In this document: piece by piece, positions 9,963-17,008 of the stretch
Layout of the letters: the number at the start of each line of letters is the position of its first letter
Position numbering within the stretch: position 1 is the first letter of the stretch
DNA from: Nitriliruptoraceae bacterium
Lineage (GTDB): Bacteria > Actinomycetota > Nitriliruptoria > Nitriliruptorales > Nitriliruptoraceae
Direction of reading: 5' to 3'
DNA length: 46,259 bases
Assembly: GCA_007133465.1 (NCBI GenBank)
Contig: SLMP01000118.1
Span: 1-46,259 of the forward strand
The notes under the pieces: model-generated
The model's database searches: none
Told to the model about the DNA's origin: nothing
Seen by the model: only the letters and a program-made list of their open reading frames with translations
Translations under genes and position numbers: made by a program

Positions 9963-10937
9963 TCACATCGTCAGGGCCATCACCGCCTTCTGGACGTGCA
10001 GGCGGTTCTCCGCCTCGTCGTAGACGGCGCTGTTCGGGCCGTCGATCACGCCGTCGGTCACCTCGATGCCGCGGTCGGCAGGCAGGCAGTGCAGGTACAT
10101 CGCGTCGGCCTTCGCGAGCCCCATCCGCGCCTCGTCGGCGATCCAGTCCGCGTAGCCCCGGCCGATCCGGGCCGACTCCTCGAGGTCGGCGGTCGTGAGC
10201 ATGCAGCCCCAGCTCTTCGGGTAGACGACGTCCGCGTCGCGGAAGCCGGCGTCGAAGTCGTCGAGCACCTCGAAGCTGCCGCCCGCCGCGCGGGCGTTCG
10301 TCTCGGCCTGGTCGAGCATCTCCGGCAGGAGCTTGAACTCCGGCGGGTGGGTGAGCCGGACGTTCATGCCGTAGCGGGTCAGCAGCAGGATCAGGCTCTG
10401 CGGGACCGACAGCGGCTTCTGGTAGCTCTCCGCGTACGCCCAGCTGACGTCCACCGTCAGGTTGCGCGGGTCGCCCCGCCGCTCCACGATCGTCAGCAGG
10501 TCGGCCAGCGCCTGGAACGGGTGGAACCGGTCGCACTGCATGTTGAGCACCGGGACCCGCGACGCGCCTGCCACCTCGCGGATGTAGCCGTTGCCGACGC
10601 CCCAGTCCACCTGCCGGATCGCGAGCCCGTCGTTGTACCTGCCGAGGATCTCACCGATCTCCTTGGCGGTGTCGCCGTGGGCGATCTGGGTGCTCTTCGA
10701 CTCGATGAACTGGGCGTGGCCGCCGAGCTGCGCCATCCCCGCCTCGAAGCTCGCGCGTGTGCGGGTCGAGGAGAAGAAGAACAGCATCGCGAGCACCTTG
10801 TCGCGCAGCAGTGCGTGCGGCTCGCCGAGCGCCCGGCGGCGCTTGAGCTCGAGGGCGACCTCCAGCACCGTGTCGATCTCGTCCTTGGTCCACTCCTGGG
10901 TGGTGATCAGGTCGCGGCCTCGCAGGTGGGTCTGCAT
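9963..10937 (-). CDS. ygeW: YgeW-like knotted carbamoyltransferase
   Basis: 324 residues of the aspartate/ornithine carbamoyltransferase superfamily. Carbamoyl-phosphate motifs: SSTRTR (57-61), KSTQIAHGDT (81-90), HPFQ (139-142) and HCLPAD (283-288). The stretch WAYAESYQKPLSVPQ (167-180) matches the proline-containing knot loop of E. coli YgeW, as do LNMQCDRFHP and DADVVYPKSWG. HCLPAD is the YgeW form rather than the HCLPAF of ornithine carbamoyltransferases. It is shorter than E. coli YgeW (about 396), lacking an insertion before HCLPAD. In purine-degrading clusters this family is proposed to phosphorolyse a ureido intermediate such as 2,3-diureidopropionate to carbamoyl phosphate; that substrate is inference here. 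GAGGAGC precedes the ATG. Confidence 0.85.
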   Translation of the reverse strand: MQTHLRGRDLITTQEWTKDEIDTVLEVALELKRRRALGEPHALLRDKVLAMLFFFSSTRTRASFEAGMAQLGGHAQFIESKSTQIAHGDTAKEIGEILGRYNDGLAIRQVDWGVGNGYIREVAGASRVPVLNMQCDRFHPFQALADLLTIVERRGDPRNLTVDVSWAYAESYQKPLSVPQSLILLLTRYGMNVRLTHPPEFKLLPEMLDQAETNARAAGGSFEVLDDFDAGFRDADVVYPKSWGCMLTTADLEESARIGRGYADWIADEARMGLAKADAMYLHCLPADRGIEVTDGVIDGPNSAVYDEAENRLHVQKAVMALTM

Positions 10938-10973
10938 CGCGTGCTCCTCACGTCGTGACGGGTCGTCGCCGCC

Positions 10974-11924
10974 CTACTCCATCGCCCCCATGACCAGCGC
11001 CAGCAGTGCCATCCGCATCACGACGCCGTAGTAGGCCTCCTGCCAGTAGCGGGCGTGCCGGGTCGCGTCGACGTCGGGGGGCAGCTCGTCCATCCGGGGC
11101 AGCGAGTGCAGGATCATCGCGTGGGGCTTCGCGTCGAGCAGCAGCTCACGGGTGATGCGGTAGTTGTCGGCCGTGGTGCTGACCTCGCCGCCACGTTCCT
11201 CACGGCTGGCCGTGTAGTCCGCCTGCACGACCGGCTCGACGTAGATCACGTCCGCCTCCGCGATCGCGTCGGCGACGTGGTCGACCTCCTCGATGGTGAG
11301 GTTGCGTTCGGCGATCTGGGCCTTGAACTCGTCGGTCAGCGACATCTCGGGCGGCGCGACCGCGATCATGCGGGCATCGAACTGCGTGAGCGCGTGGCCG
11401 AGCGAGTGCATCGTGCGCATCCGCATGTCGCCGATCGCGAGGAACGTCAGCCCGTCGACCGCGCCGAGCTCGCGTTGCACGGTGTAGAGGTCGGTGAGGA
11501 CCTGCGTCGGGTGCTCACCCCACCCGTCGCCACCGTTGATCACCGGGATGCTCGCCCACCTCGCGGCCTCGTGCGGAGCTCCTTGCTGGAAGTGACGCAT
11601 CACCATCGCGTCGCCGTAGTACTCCAGCATGTGGACCACGTCCTTGATCGACTCCTGGTAGAAGTCGCCGGCGCGGGTCATCTTCGGGTCCGCGAAGCCG
11701 AGCACGTGCCCGCCCAGCCGGTGCATCGCGGCCTCGTGGGCCAGCCGGGTGCGGGTCGACGGCTGGTAGAAGGCGGTGACGAGGGTCTTGTCCGCCAGCA
11801 GGTCGACGTTGCGGCGCCTGCGGGCGATCGGTTCGAGCTCGTCCGCCACCGCGAACACGTGCTCGAACTCCGCGCGCTCGAAGCCGTCGAGCGACAGGAT
11901 GTCGCGGCCGGCGAAACTCCTCAT
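10974..11924 (-). CDS. Aspartate-carbamoyltransferase-like enzyme, probably with another substrate
   Basis: 316 residues, similar to PyrB catalytic chains: YQPSTRTRLAHEAAMHRLGG (54-72), MRHFQQGA, EHPTQVLTDLYT (137-148), the Arg167-equivalent in GDMRMRTMHS, and HSLPRMDE (273-280). Aligning by eye to E. coli PyrB, the 80s-loop Ser80 and Lys84 correspond to Arg84 and Phe88. The aspartate-binding Arg229 region (TRVQ) reads EPVVQ (230-234), and HPLPR has become HSLPR. These residues bind carbamoyl phosphate from the neighbouring subunit and the aspartate carboxylates, so a true aspartate carbamoyltransferase is unlikely. No pyrimidine gene lies nearby. It is the first gene of the leftward purine operon, directly before ygeW and arcC. 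An ureido compound as substrate, used in the phosphorolytic direction, is my inference. GGAAGG precedes the ATG at 11924. Confidence 0.8.
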   Translation of the reverse strand: MRSFAGRDILSLDGFERAEFEHVFAVADELEPIARRRRNVDLLADKTLVTAFYQPSTRTRLAHEAAMHRLGGHVLGFADPKMTRAGDFYQESIKDVVHMLEYYGDAMVMRHFQQGAPHEAARWASIPVINGGDGWGEHPTQVLTDLYTVQRELGAVDGLTFLAIGDMRMRTMHSLGHALTQFDARMIAVAPPEMSLTDEFKAQIAERNLTIEEVDHVADAIAEADVIYVEPVVQADYTASREERGGEVSTTADNYRITRELLLDAKPHAMILHSLPRMDELPPDVDATRHARYWQEAYYGVVMRMALLALVMGAME

Positions 11925-11983
11925 GGTGCAGCCTTCCAGACGTGGGCGAAGGTGGTGCGGGCAGGTCGACGACGTGCGCAAGG

Positions 11984-12000
11984 CCGCCCGCGACGGGCGG
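11984..12000. promoter_or_regulatory. 7-bp perfect inverted repeat, possible operator
   Basis: CCGCCCG at 11984-11990 and CGGGCGG at 11994-12000 flank a 3-base centre, 60-76 bases upstream of the leftward ATG. It could be an operator or a leader hairpin. In DNA this GC-rich, short repeats arise often by chance. Confidence 0.3.
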
Positions 12001-12108
12001 GGAGCGCGACGGCGCCGCCCACCTTGCACAGCGGTCGACCGGCGCGGGGAGAGCCGAACGTCACCGATCGGGGGCGGGTCGTCCCTGCCCACGGCGGCCG
12101 GCCGCGGC

Positions 12109-12114
12109 TACCGT
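12109..12114 (+). promoter_or_regulatory. Candidate -10 box for the rightward purine operon
   Basis: TACCGT in the context GGCTACCGTCGG. A start near 12122 leaves a leader of about 24 bases containing the CAGGAGG ribosome-binding site before the ATG at 12146. It is the only TA dinucleotide in the divergent region. The -35 is weak. Confidence 0.45.
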
Positions 12115-12145
12115 CGGTGGCCGACCGCCAGGAGGGACCGCCTCC

Positions 12146-12949
12146 ATGCACCTCGTCCGCCCCCGCGACCTCGACGGGGTCCTCGACGCCCTGGCCGCCC
12201 ATCCGGGGGCGACGCTGCTCGCCGGCGGCACCGACCTCATGGTCGAGGTCAACCTCCAGCACCGGCGGCCGGAGACGGTGATCTGCCTGCGCCGGGTCGA
12301 GGAGCTGCGGACCTTCGAGCCGGGCTTCATCGGCGCGGGCGTGACCTGGGCCCGGCTCGAGCACGGGCCGATCCCCGCGCTGGCGGAGCTCGCCCGGACG
12401 GTCGGCTCCCCGCAGATCCGGGCCGCGGGCACCCTCGGCGGCAACCTCGGGACGGCCAGCCCCGCCGGGGACGGGCTCACGTTCCTCGCGGCCGTGGACG
12501 CGCACGTGGTGCTCGCCTCGACCACGGGCCGCCGGACGCTGCCGTGGTCGGCGTTCCTGGTCGGCCCGAAGCGTCACGCCCGGCGCGACGACGAGGTGAT
12601 CCTCGGCGTCGAGGTCCCCGATGCCGCCGCGTGGCCGCAGGCGTTCGCGAAGGTCGGGGTCCGTCAGGCGATGGTGATCGCGATCGTCAACTGCTGCGTC
12701 GTCCGTCCCGCCGACGACGACGTCCGCGTGGCGATGGGCGCGGTCGGTCCCACCGTGCTGCGGGTCCCGGACGCGGAGGCCGCGGTCGTCGGCGACCCGA
12801 CCCCGTCGGCCGAGCGGCTCGCGCGGTTCGAGACGCTCGTCCGCGACGGCATCGCGCCGATCACCGACCACCGCGCGACCGAGGCCTACCGCCGCCACGC
12901 CGCGGGGGTGCTCGCGCGCCGCACACTCGAGAGGTGTCTGCCCGGATGA
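12146..12949 (+). CDS. Xanthine dehydrogenase FAD-binding subunit, second set
   Basis: 267 residues of the FAD_binding_5 type, shorter than the first FAD subunit. FAD loops TLLAGGTDLMVEV (about residues 23-35) and the textbook AGTLGGNLGTAS (about 94-105) are intact. The C-terminal part ends YRRHAAGVLARRTLE as expected for the CO-dehydrogenase flavoprotein C-terminal domain. The ATG at 12146 follows CAGGAGGGACCGCCTCC. It is the first gene of the long rightward operon and overlaps the 2Fe-2S gene by ATGA. It pairs with the 2Fe-2S and PucD-like subunits downstream and should carry electrons to NAD+ or another acceptor. Confidence 0.9.
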   Translation: MHLVRPRDLDGVLDALAAHPGATLLAGGTDLMVEVNLQHRRPETVICLRRVEELRTFEPGFIGAGVTWARLEHGPIPALAELARTVGSPQIRAAGTLGGNLGTASPAGDGLTFLAAVDAHVVLASTTGRRTLPWSAFLVGPKRHARRDDEVILGVEVPDAAAWPQAFAKVGVRQAMVIAIVNCCVVRPADDDVRVAMGAVGPTVLRVPDAEAAVVGDPTPSAERLARFETLVRDGIAPITDHRATEAYRRHAAGVLARRTLERCLPG

Positions 12950-13473
12950 TCGTCTCCCTCACCGTCAACGGCGAGCCGCGCACGGCCGAGGTCGCCGGGT
13001 TCGAGAGCCTGCTGTGGGTGCTGCGCGAGCGCCTCGACCTGCGTGGGGCGAAGGACGCCTGCCTGCAGGGCGAATGCGGCTCGTGCTCCGTGGTGCTCGA
13101 CGGCGACCTCGTCTGCTCGTGCCTCGTCCTCGCCGCCGATGCGGAGGGTGCGGAGGTCACGACCGTCGAGGGACTCGGCGACGCCACGTCCCCGCACCCG
13201 GTGCAGTCGGCGTTCGTCGCGCATGGCGCGGCGCAGTGCGGGTACTGCACCCCGGGGCTGGTCGTCGCGCTGGCCCATCTGCGGGAGAATCGGCCCGACG
13301 CGAGCCCGGACGACGTGCGCGAGGCCCTCGCCGGCAACCTGTGCCGCTGCACCGGCTACGGCGCGATCCTGCGCGCCGCCGCCGAGGTCCTCGGTCGCGG
13401 GGATCCGGGTGCCGGGCCGGTCGGCGACCCGGACGGCACGCGGTCCCAGGGCGACGGGGAGGTGACGCCGTGA
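12946..13473 (+). CDS. Xanthine dehydrogenase 2Fe-2S subunit, second set
   Basis: 175 residues with both [2Fe-2S] cluster sets: ACLQGECGSCSVVLDG plus CSC, then QCGYCTPG and LCRCTGY. Relative to the first 2Fe-2S subunit it has a C-terminal tail of about 20 Gly/Asp/Pro-rich residues. Start and stop overlap both neighbours by four bases (ATGA with the FAD gene, GTGA with the large subunit), which fixes the start and implies coupled synthesis of the three chains. It passes electrons within the heterotrimer. Confidence 0.93.
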   Translation: MIVSLTVNGEPRTAEVAGFESLLWVLRERLDLRGAKDACLQGECGSCSVVLDGDLVCSCLVLAADAEGAEVTTVEGLGDATSPHPVQSAFVAHGAAQCGYCTPGLVVALAHLRENRPDASPDDVREALAGNLCRCTGYGAILRAAAEVLGRGDPGAGPVGDPDGTRSQGDGEVTP

Positions 13474-15710
13474 GCGACGTCAGCGTCCGGCGTCCCGAGG
13501 TCGCCGACGGCGTCGGTACCTCCGTCCTGCGTCCCGACGGGATCCCCAAGGTCACCGGCACCTTCGAGTTCCTGGGCGACCAGCACGCCGCCGGCATGCT
13601 GTGGGGTGCGACCCGACGCGCCGAGGTGGCCCACGCCCGGCTGCGCCACGTCGACGTCACGCCGGCGCTGGCGATGGCCGGCGTGCACGCGGTGCTGACG
13701 CTCGACGACGTCCCGGGCCACCGCTACCAGGGACAGAAGACCACCGACGAACCGGTCCTCGCCGAGGAGGAGATCCGCCGGTGCGGCGAGGCCATCGCGG
13801 TCGTCGCCGCCGACGACCCGGAGACCGCCCGGCGGGCCGCGCAGGCGATCGTCGTCGAGCTCGAGGAGCTCGAGCCGCTGACCGACCTCGAGGAGGCGCT
13901 CGCTCGCGGCGAGCTGTTCCGCCACGTCCGCGTCCGGCGGGGCGACCCCGACGCGAGGGGCGAGGTCGTCGTCGAGGACACCTACGCGATCGCCACCCAG
14001 GACCCGGCCGCCCTCGGCACGGAGGCCGGCCTCGCGGTCCCCGACGGCAACGGTGGGCTCGACCTGTGGGGCCCGACCCAGTGGACCCACGTCGACCTGC
14101 CGCAGCTCGCGGCCTGCCTCGCGCTCGACCCGACGCAGGTCCGGGTCCACCCGGCGCGGCTCGGCGGGGCGTTCGGGTCCCGCGAGGACCTCAGCATGCA
14201 GACCCACCTCGGCATGCTGGCGCTGCGCACCGGGCGGCCGGTCAAGATGGTCTACGACCGCACGGAGAGCTTCGTCGGGCACGTCAAGCGCCACGGGGCG
14301 CTGATGCACTACCGCCACGAGGCCGACCGCGACGGCCGGCTGGTGCGCGTCGAGGCCCGCCTGCTGCTCGACAGCGGCCCCTACGAGCTGACCTCCGCGG
14401 CGGTCGTCGCCAACAGCACCTACTTCGCGCTCGGCCCCTACCGCTGCGAGCGGGTCGAGGTCGACGGCTACGCGCTCAAGACCAACAACCCGCTGTCCGG
14501 CGCGATGCGGGGGTTCGGGGCGAACCAGCCCTGCTTCGCCGCGGAGACGCAGATGGATCGGCTCGCGGCCGCGCTCGGCGTGGACCCGCTCGAGCTGCGG
14601 CTGCGCAACGCGATCGGGCCCGGCGACCACCTCGCCACGACGGGGCAGCGGATCGAGCACCCGTTGCCCGTCGCGGAGGTGATCCGGTCGGTCGCTGCCA
14701 TCCCGCTGCCGGACCCGCTACCCGGCCCGGACGTGGACCCTCGCCGGCTCCCGGGCGGCACCGGACGGACCTCGCCGCCCGGCGCGCTCGTCCGCGGTGT
14801 CGGCTACGCCGTCGGGCTCAAGAACCTGCAGTTCAGCGAGGGTTTCGACGACGACGCGGAGGCCCGGGTCGAGCTCACCCCCGACGGCGCGGTCGTCCAC
14901 ACCGCCGCGATCGAGGTCGGCCAGGGCCTGGTCACGATCGTGGCCCAGATCGCCCGCTCCACCCTCGGGATGTCCGGGGTCGAGGTGGCCTTCGACCACA
15001 CGGGCCAGATCGGCTCCGCCGGCTCCACCTCCGCGTCGAGGCAGACGCAGATGGCGGGTGGCGCCGTGCTGCGCGCGGCGCAGGCGGTCCGCGCCGCAGC
15101 GCTCGAGCGGGCGGGGGGCGACGACCTCGACGACGCTGGCGTGTGGCGCGACGGGCAGCTCGTCGCCTCCCTGGCCGACCTGCTCGCCGACGGTCCGCTC
15201 GACGAGCGGGTCTGCTTCAAGCACCGCCCGACCGACGTCCCCGACGCGGACGGTCAGGGCGACCTGCACGTCGACTTCTGCGTCGCCGCCCACCGTGCCG
15301 TCGTCGACGTCGACCCGGAGCTCGGCCTGGTCCGCGTGGTGGAGGTCGCGATCGCGCAGGACGTCGGTCGGGTCCTCAACCCGCTGCAGCTGCACGGGCA
15401 GATCGAGGGCGGCATCGCCCAGGGTCTGGGCCACGCGATCATGGAGGAGGTGCTCGTCGAGCGCGGCATCATCCGCAACGCGAGCTTCACCGACTACCTG
15501 CTGCCGACCTGCCTCGACGCCCCGGAGGTCGAGGCCGTCCTCGTGGAGGAGCCGTCCCCGTGGGGGCCCTACGGCGCCAAGGGCATGGCGGAACTGCCGA
15601 CGATGTCGGCGACGCCGGCGGTGGTGGCGGCGATCCGCGCCGCGACCGGCCAGCCCCTGACGCGCGCGCCCGTCCGCCCCGAGGACATCGTCCGGGGGGC
15701 GCCCGCATGA
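13470..15710 (+). CDS. Xanthine dehydrogenase molybdopterin-binding subunit, PucD-like
   Basis: 746 residues, starting at GTG 13470 after GGGGAGG and overlapping the 2Fe-2S stop. The N-terminal half resembles Bacillus/Streptomyces PucD: GTFEFLGDQHAAGMLWGA, GVHAVLTLDDVPG and CGEAIAVVAADDPETARRA. Mo-cofactor and pocket motifs include LGGAFGSREDLSMQ, the substrate Arg in SGAMRGFGANQ, IEVGQGLVTIVAQIA and the catalytic Glu in YGAKGMAELPTMSATP. The expected reaction is hypoxanthine to xanthine to urate. It differs throughout from the XdhA-like chain at 5177-7504 (for example RGFGANQ against RGYGATQ). The operon therefore carries two separately evolved hydroxylases, possibly for different purine positions. 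It overlaps the next gene by ATGA. Confidence 0.9.
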   Translation: MSDVSVRRPEVADGVGTSVLRPDGIPKVTGTFEFLGDQHAAGMLWGATRRAEVAHARLRHVDVTPALAMAGVHAVLTLDDVPGHRYQGQKTTDEPVLAEEEIRRCGEAIAVVAADDPETARRAAQAIVVELEELEPLTDLEEALARGELFRHVRVRRGDPDARGEVVVEDTYAIATQDPAALGTEAGLAVPDGNGGLDLWGPTQWTHVDLPQLAACLALDPTQVRVHPARLGGAFGSREDLSMQTHLGMLALRTGRPVKMVYDRTESFVGHVKRHGALMHYRHEADRDGRLVRVEARLLLDSGPYELTSAAVVANSTYFALGPYRCERVEVDGYALKTNNPLSGAMRGFGANQPCFAAETQMDRLAAALGVDPLELRLRNAIGPGDHLATTGQRIEHPLPVAEVIRSVAAIPLPDPLPGPDVDPRRLPGGTGRTSPPGALVRGVGYAVGLKNLQFSEGFDDDAEARVELTPDGAVVHTAAIEVGQGLVTIVAQIARSTLGMSGVEVAFDHTGQIGSAGSTSASRQTQMAGGAVLRAAQAVRAAALERAGGDDLDDAGVWRDGQLVASLADLLADGPLDERVCFKHRPTDVPDADGQGDLHVDFCVAAHRAVVDVDPELGLVRVVEVAIAQDVGRVLNPLQLHGQIEGGIAQGLGHAIMEEVLVERGIIRNASFTDYLLPTCLDAPEVEAVLVEEPSPWGPYGAKGMAELPTMSATPAVVAAIRAATGQPLTRAPVRPEDIVRGAPA

Positions 15711-16999
15711 CCGGGATGCCCTCGACGCTGCCCCACGTGCGCCACCTCGCCTGTGTGGTGTGCGGCGCCCACCACGCCCCCGACGCGGTCGACTACGTGT
15801 GCCCCGACCACGGCGACGACGGGATCCTCGACGTCGTCTACGACCACGAACGGCTCGCGCGGCGACTCTCGCCGGCGACGCTCGCCGAAGACCGCGATCC
15901 GTCGATGTGGCGCTACCGGGCGCTGCTGCCGATCGCCGCCGACGCGGCGACCCCGCCGCTGCGGGTCGGCGGCACGCCGCTCTACGCGACGCCCCGGCTG
16001 GCGCGGGAGGCGGGCGTCCGGGACCTGTGGGTCAAGGACGAGGGGGTCCAGCCGACCGGCTCGCTCAAGGACCGGGCCAGCGCGCTGGCGGTCGTGAAGG
16101 CCGCCGAACGGGGCGCGCAGGTGGTCACCACGGCGTCGACCGGCAACGCGGCGGCGGCGCTCGCGGGGGTGGCCGCCTCGGTCGGCCAGCCGACGGTCAT
16201 CTTCGTCCCGGCCACCGCCCCGCAGGCGAAGGTCGCGCAGCTGCTCGCCTACGGCGCCACCGTCCTGCTCGTCGACGGCACCTACGACCAGGCGTTCGAG
16301 CTGAGCACGCGGGTCGCCGAGCGCGAGGGCTGGTACGTCCGCAACACCGGCTTCAACCCCTACATGAGCGAGGGCAAGAAGACCGTCGCCTACGAGGTGG
16401 CCGAGCAACTCGGCTGGCGTGCCCCCGACGTCGTCGTGGTCCCGGTCGGGGACGGCTGCATCATCGGCGGGGTCCACAAGGGCTTCCGTGACCTCGTGGC
16501 CCTCGGGTGGCTCGACCGGGTCCCGCGGCTGCTCGGGATCCAGGCCGCCGGCAGCGACTACCTCGCTCAGGCGTGGGAGCGGGGCGAGGACGTCCGGTCC
16601 AAACCGCCGATCGTCGTGTCCACCGTCGCGGACTCGATCGCCGCCGGCCTGCCACGCGACCGGGTCAAGGCGATGCGGGCCGTCCGGGAGACCGGGGGCG
16701 CCTTCGTCCGCGTCGACGACGACGCGATCCTGGCCGCGATCCCCGCGCTGGCGCGGGGCTGTGGCGTGTTCGCCGAGCCCGCCGCGGCCGCCGCCTACGC
16801 CGGGCTGCGGGCGGCGGTCGCCGCCGACCTCGTCGCCCCCGACGAGCGGGTCGTCGTCCTGTCCACCGGCACCGGGCTGAAGGACGTCCCGTCCGCCATG
16901 CGCGCCGTCGCCGACGCCGGGAGTCACCCCCACCACCTGCCGTCCGACCTCGGCGGCGCGAGCGCGGCGCTGGAGGCGCTCGGCCTCGTCCGCCCCTAG
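15707..16999 (+). CDS. Threonine-synthase-like PLP enzyme (fold type II)
   Basis: 430 residues. The N-terminus has a zinc-ribbon-like set Cys16, Cys19, Cys32 and His35. The PLP lysine is Lys121 in QPTGSLKDRAS; the substrate/phosphate loop is TTASTGNAAAALAG; and VVPVGDGCIIGGVHKG is the glycine-rich cofactor-phosphate region. Threonine synthases have this layout, but no thr gene is nearby. The gene overlaps the PucD-like stop (ATGA) and is followed by another PLP enzyme. In E. coli the comparable slot holds YgeX, diaminopropionate ammonia-lyase, also fold type II. I therefore suspect beta-elimination or deamination of a diamino/ureido acid from purine breakdown. Fold and cofactor are clear; the substrate is inference. 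Confidence 0.75.
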   Translation: MTGMPSTLPHVRHLACVVCGAHHAPDAVDYVCPDHGDDGILDVVYDHERLARRLSPATLAEDRDPSMWRYRALLPIAADAATPPLRVGGTPLYATPRLAREAGVRDLWVKDEGVQPTGSLKDRASALAVVKAAERGAQVVTTASTGNAAAALAGVAASVGQPTVIFVPATAPQAKVAQLLAYGATVLLVDGTYDQAFELSTRVAEREGWYVRNTGFNPYMSEGKKTVAYEVAEQLGWRAPDVVVVPVGDGCIIGGVHKGFRDLVALGWLDRVPRLLGIQAAGSDYLAQAWERGEDVRSKPPIVVSTVADSIAAGLPRDRVKAMRAVRETGGAFVRVDDDAILAAIPALARGCGVFAEPAAAAAYAGLRAAVAADLVAPDERVVVLSTGTGLKDVPSAMRAVADAGSHPHHLPSDLGGASAALEALGLVRP

Positions 17000-17008
17000 G
17001 AGCACCCC

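Larger units (their letters stand above)
11925..12145. promoter_or_regulatory. Divergent control region between the two purine operons
   Basis: 221 bases without a gene separate the leftward carbamoyltransferase/XDH operon from the rightward XDH/PLP/deaminase operon. It holds a 7-bp perfect inverted repeat at 11984-12000, a 10-bp palindrome CGGTCGACCG at 12032-12041, and the plus-strand -10 box at 12109. No TAnnnT box is visible for the leftward operon. A regulator gene is not present in the window. Confidence 0.5.

Noticed and set aside
10974-11924. Reading this gene as pyrB for pyrimidine biosynthesis
   Set aside because: Key PyrB residues are replaced and no other pyrimidine gene is adjacent; it is in one run with ygeW and arcC.
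8930-11924. An arginine deiminase (arcABC) operon
   Set aside because: Carbamate kinase and carbamoyltransferases are present, but there is no arginine deiminase or arginine/ornithine antiporter, and the carbamoyltransferase motifs are YgeW-like.
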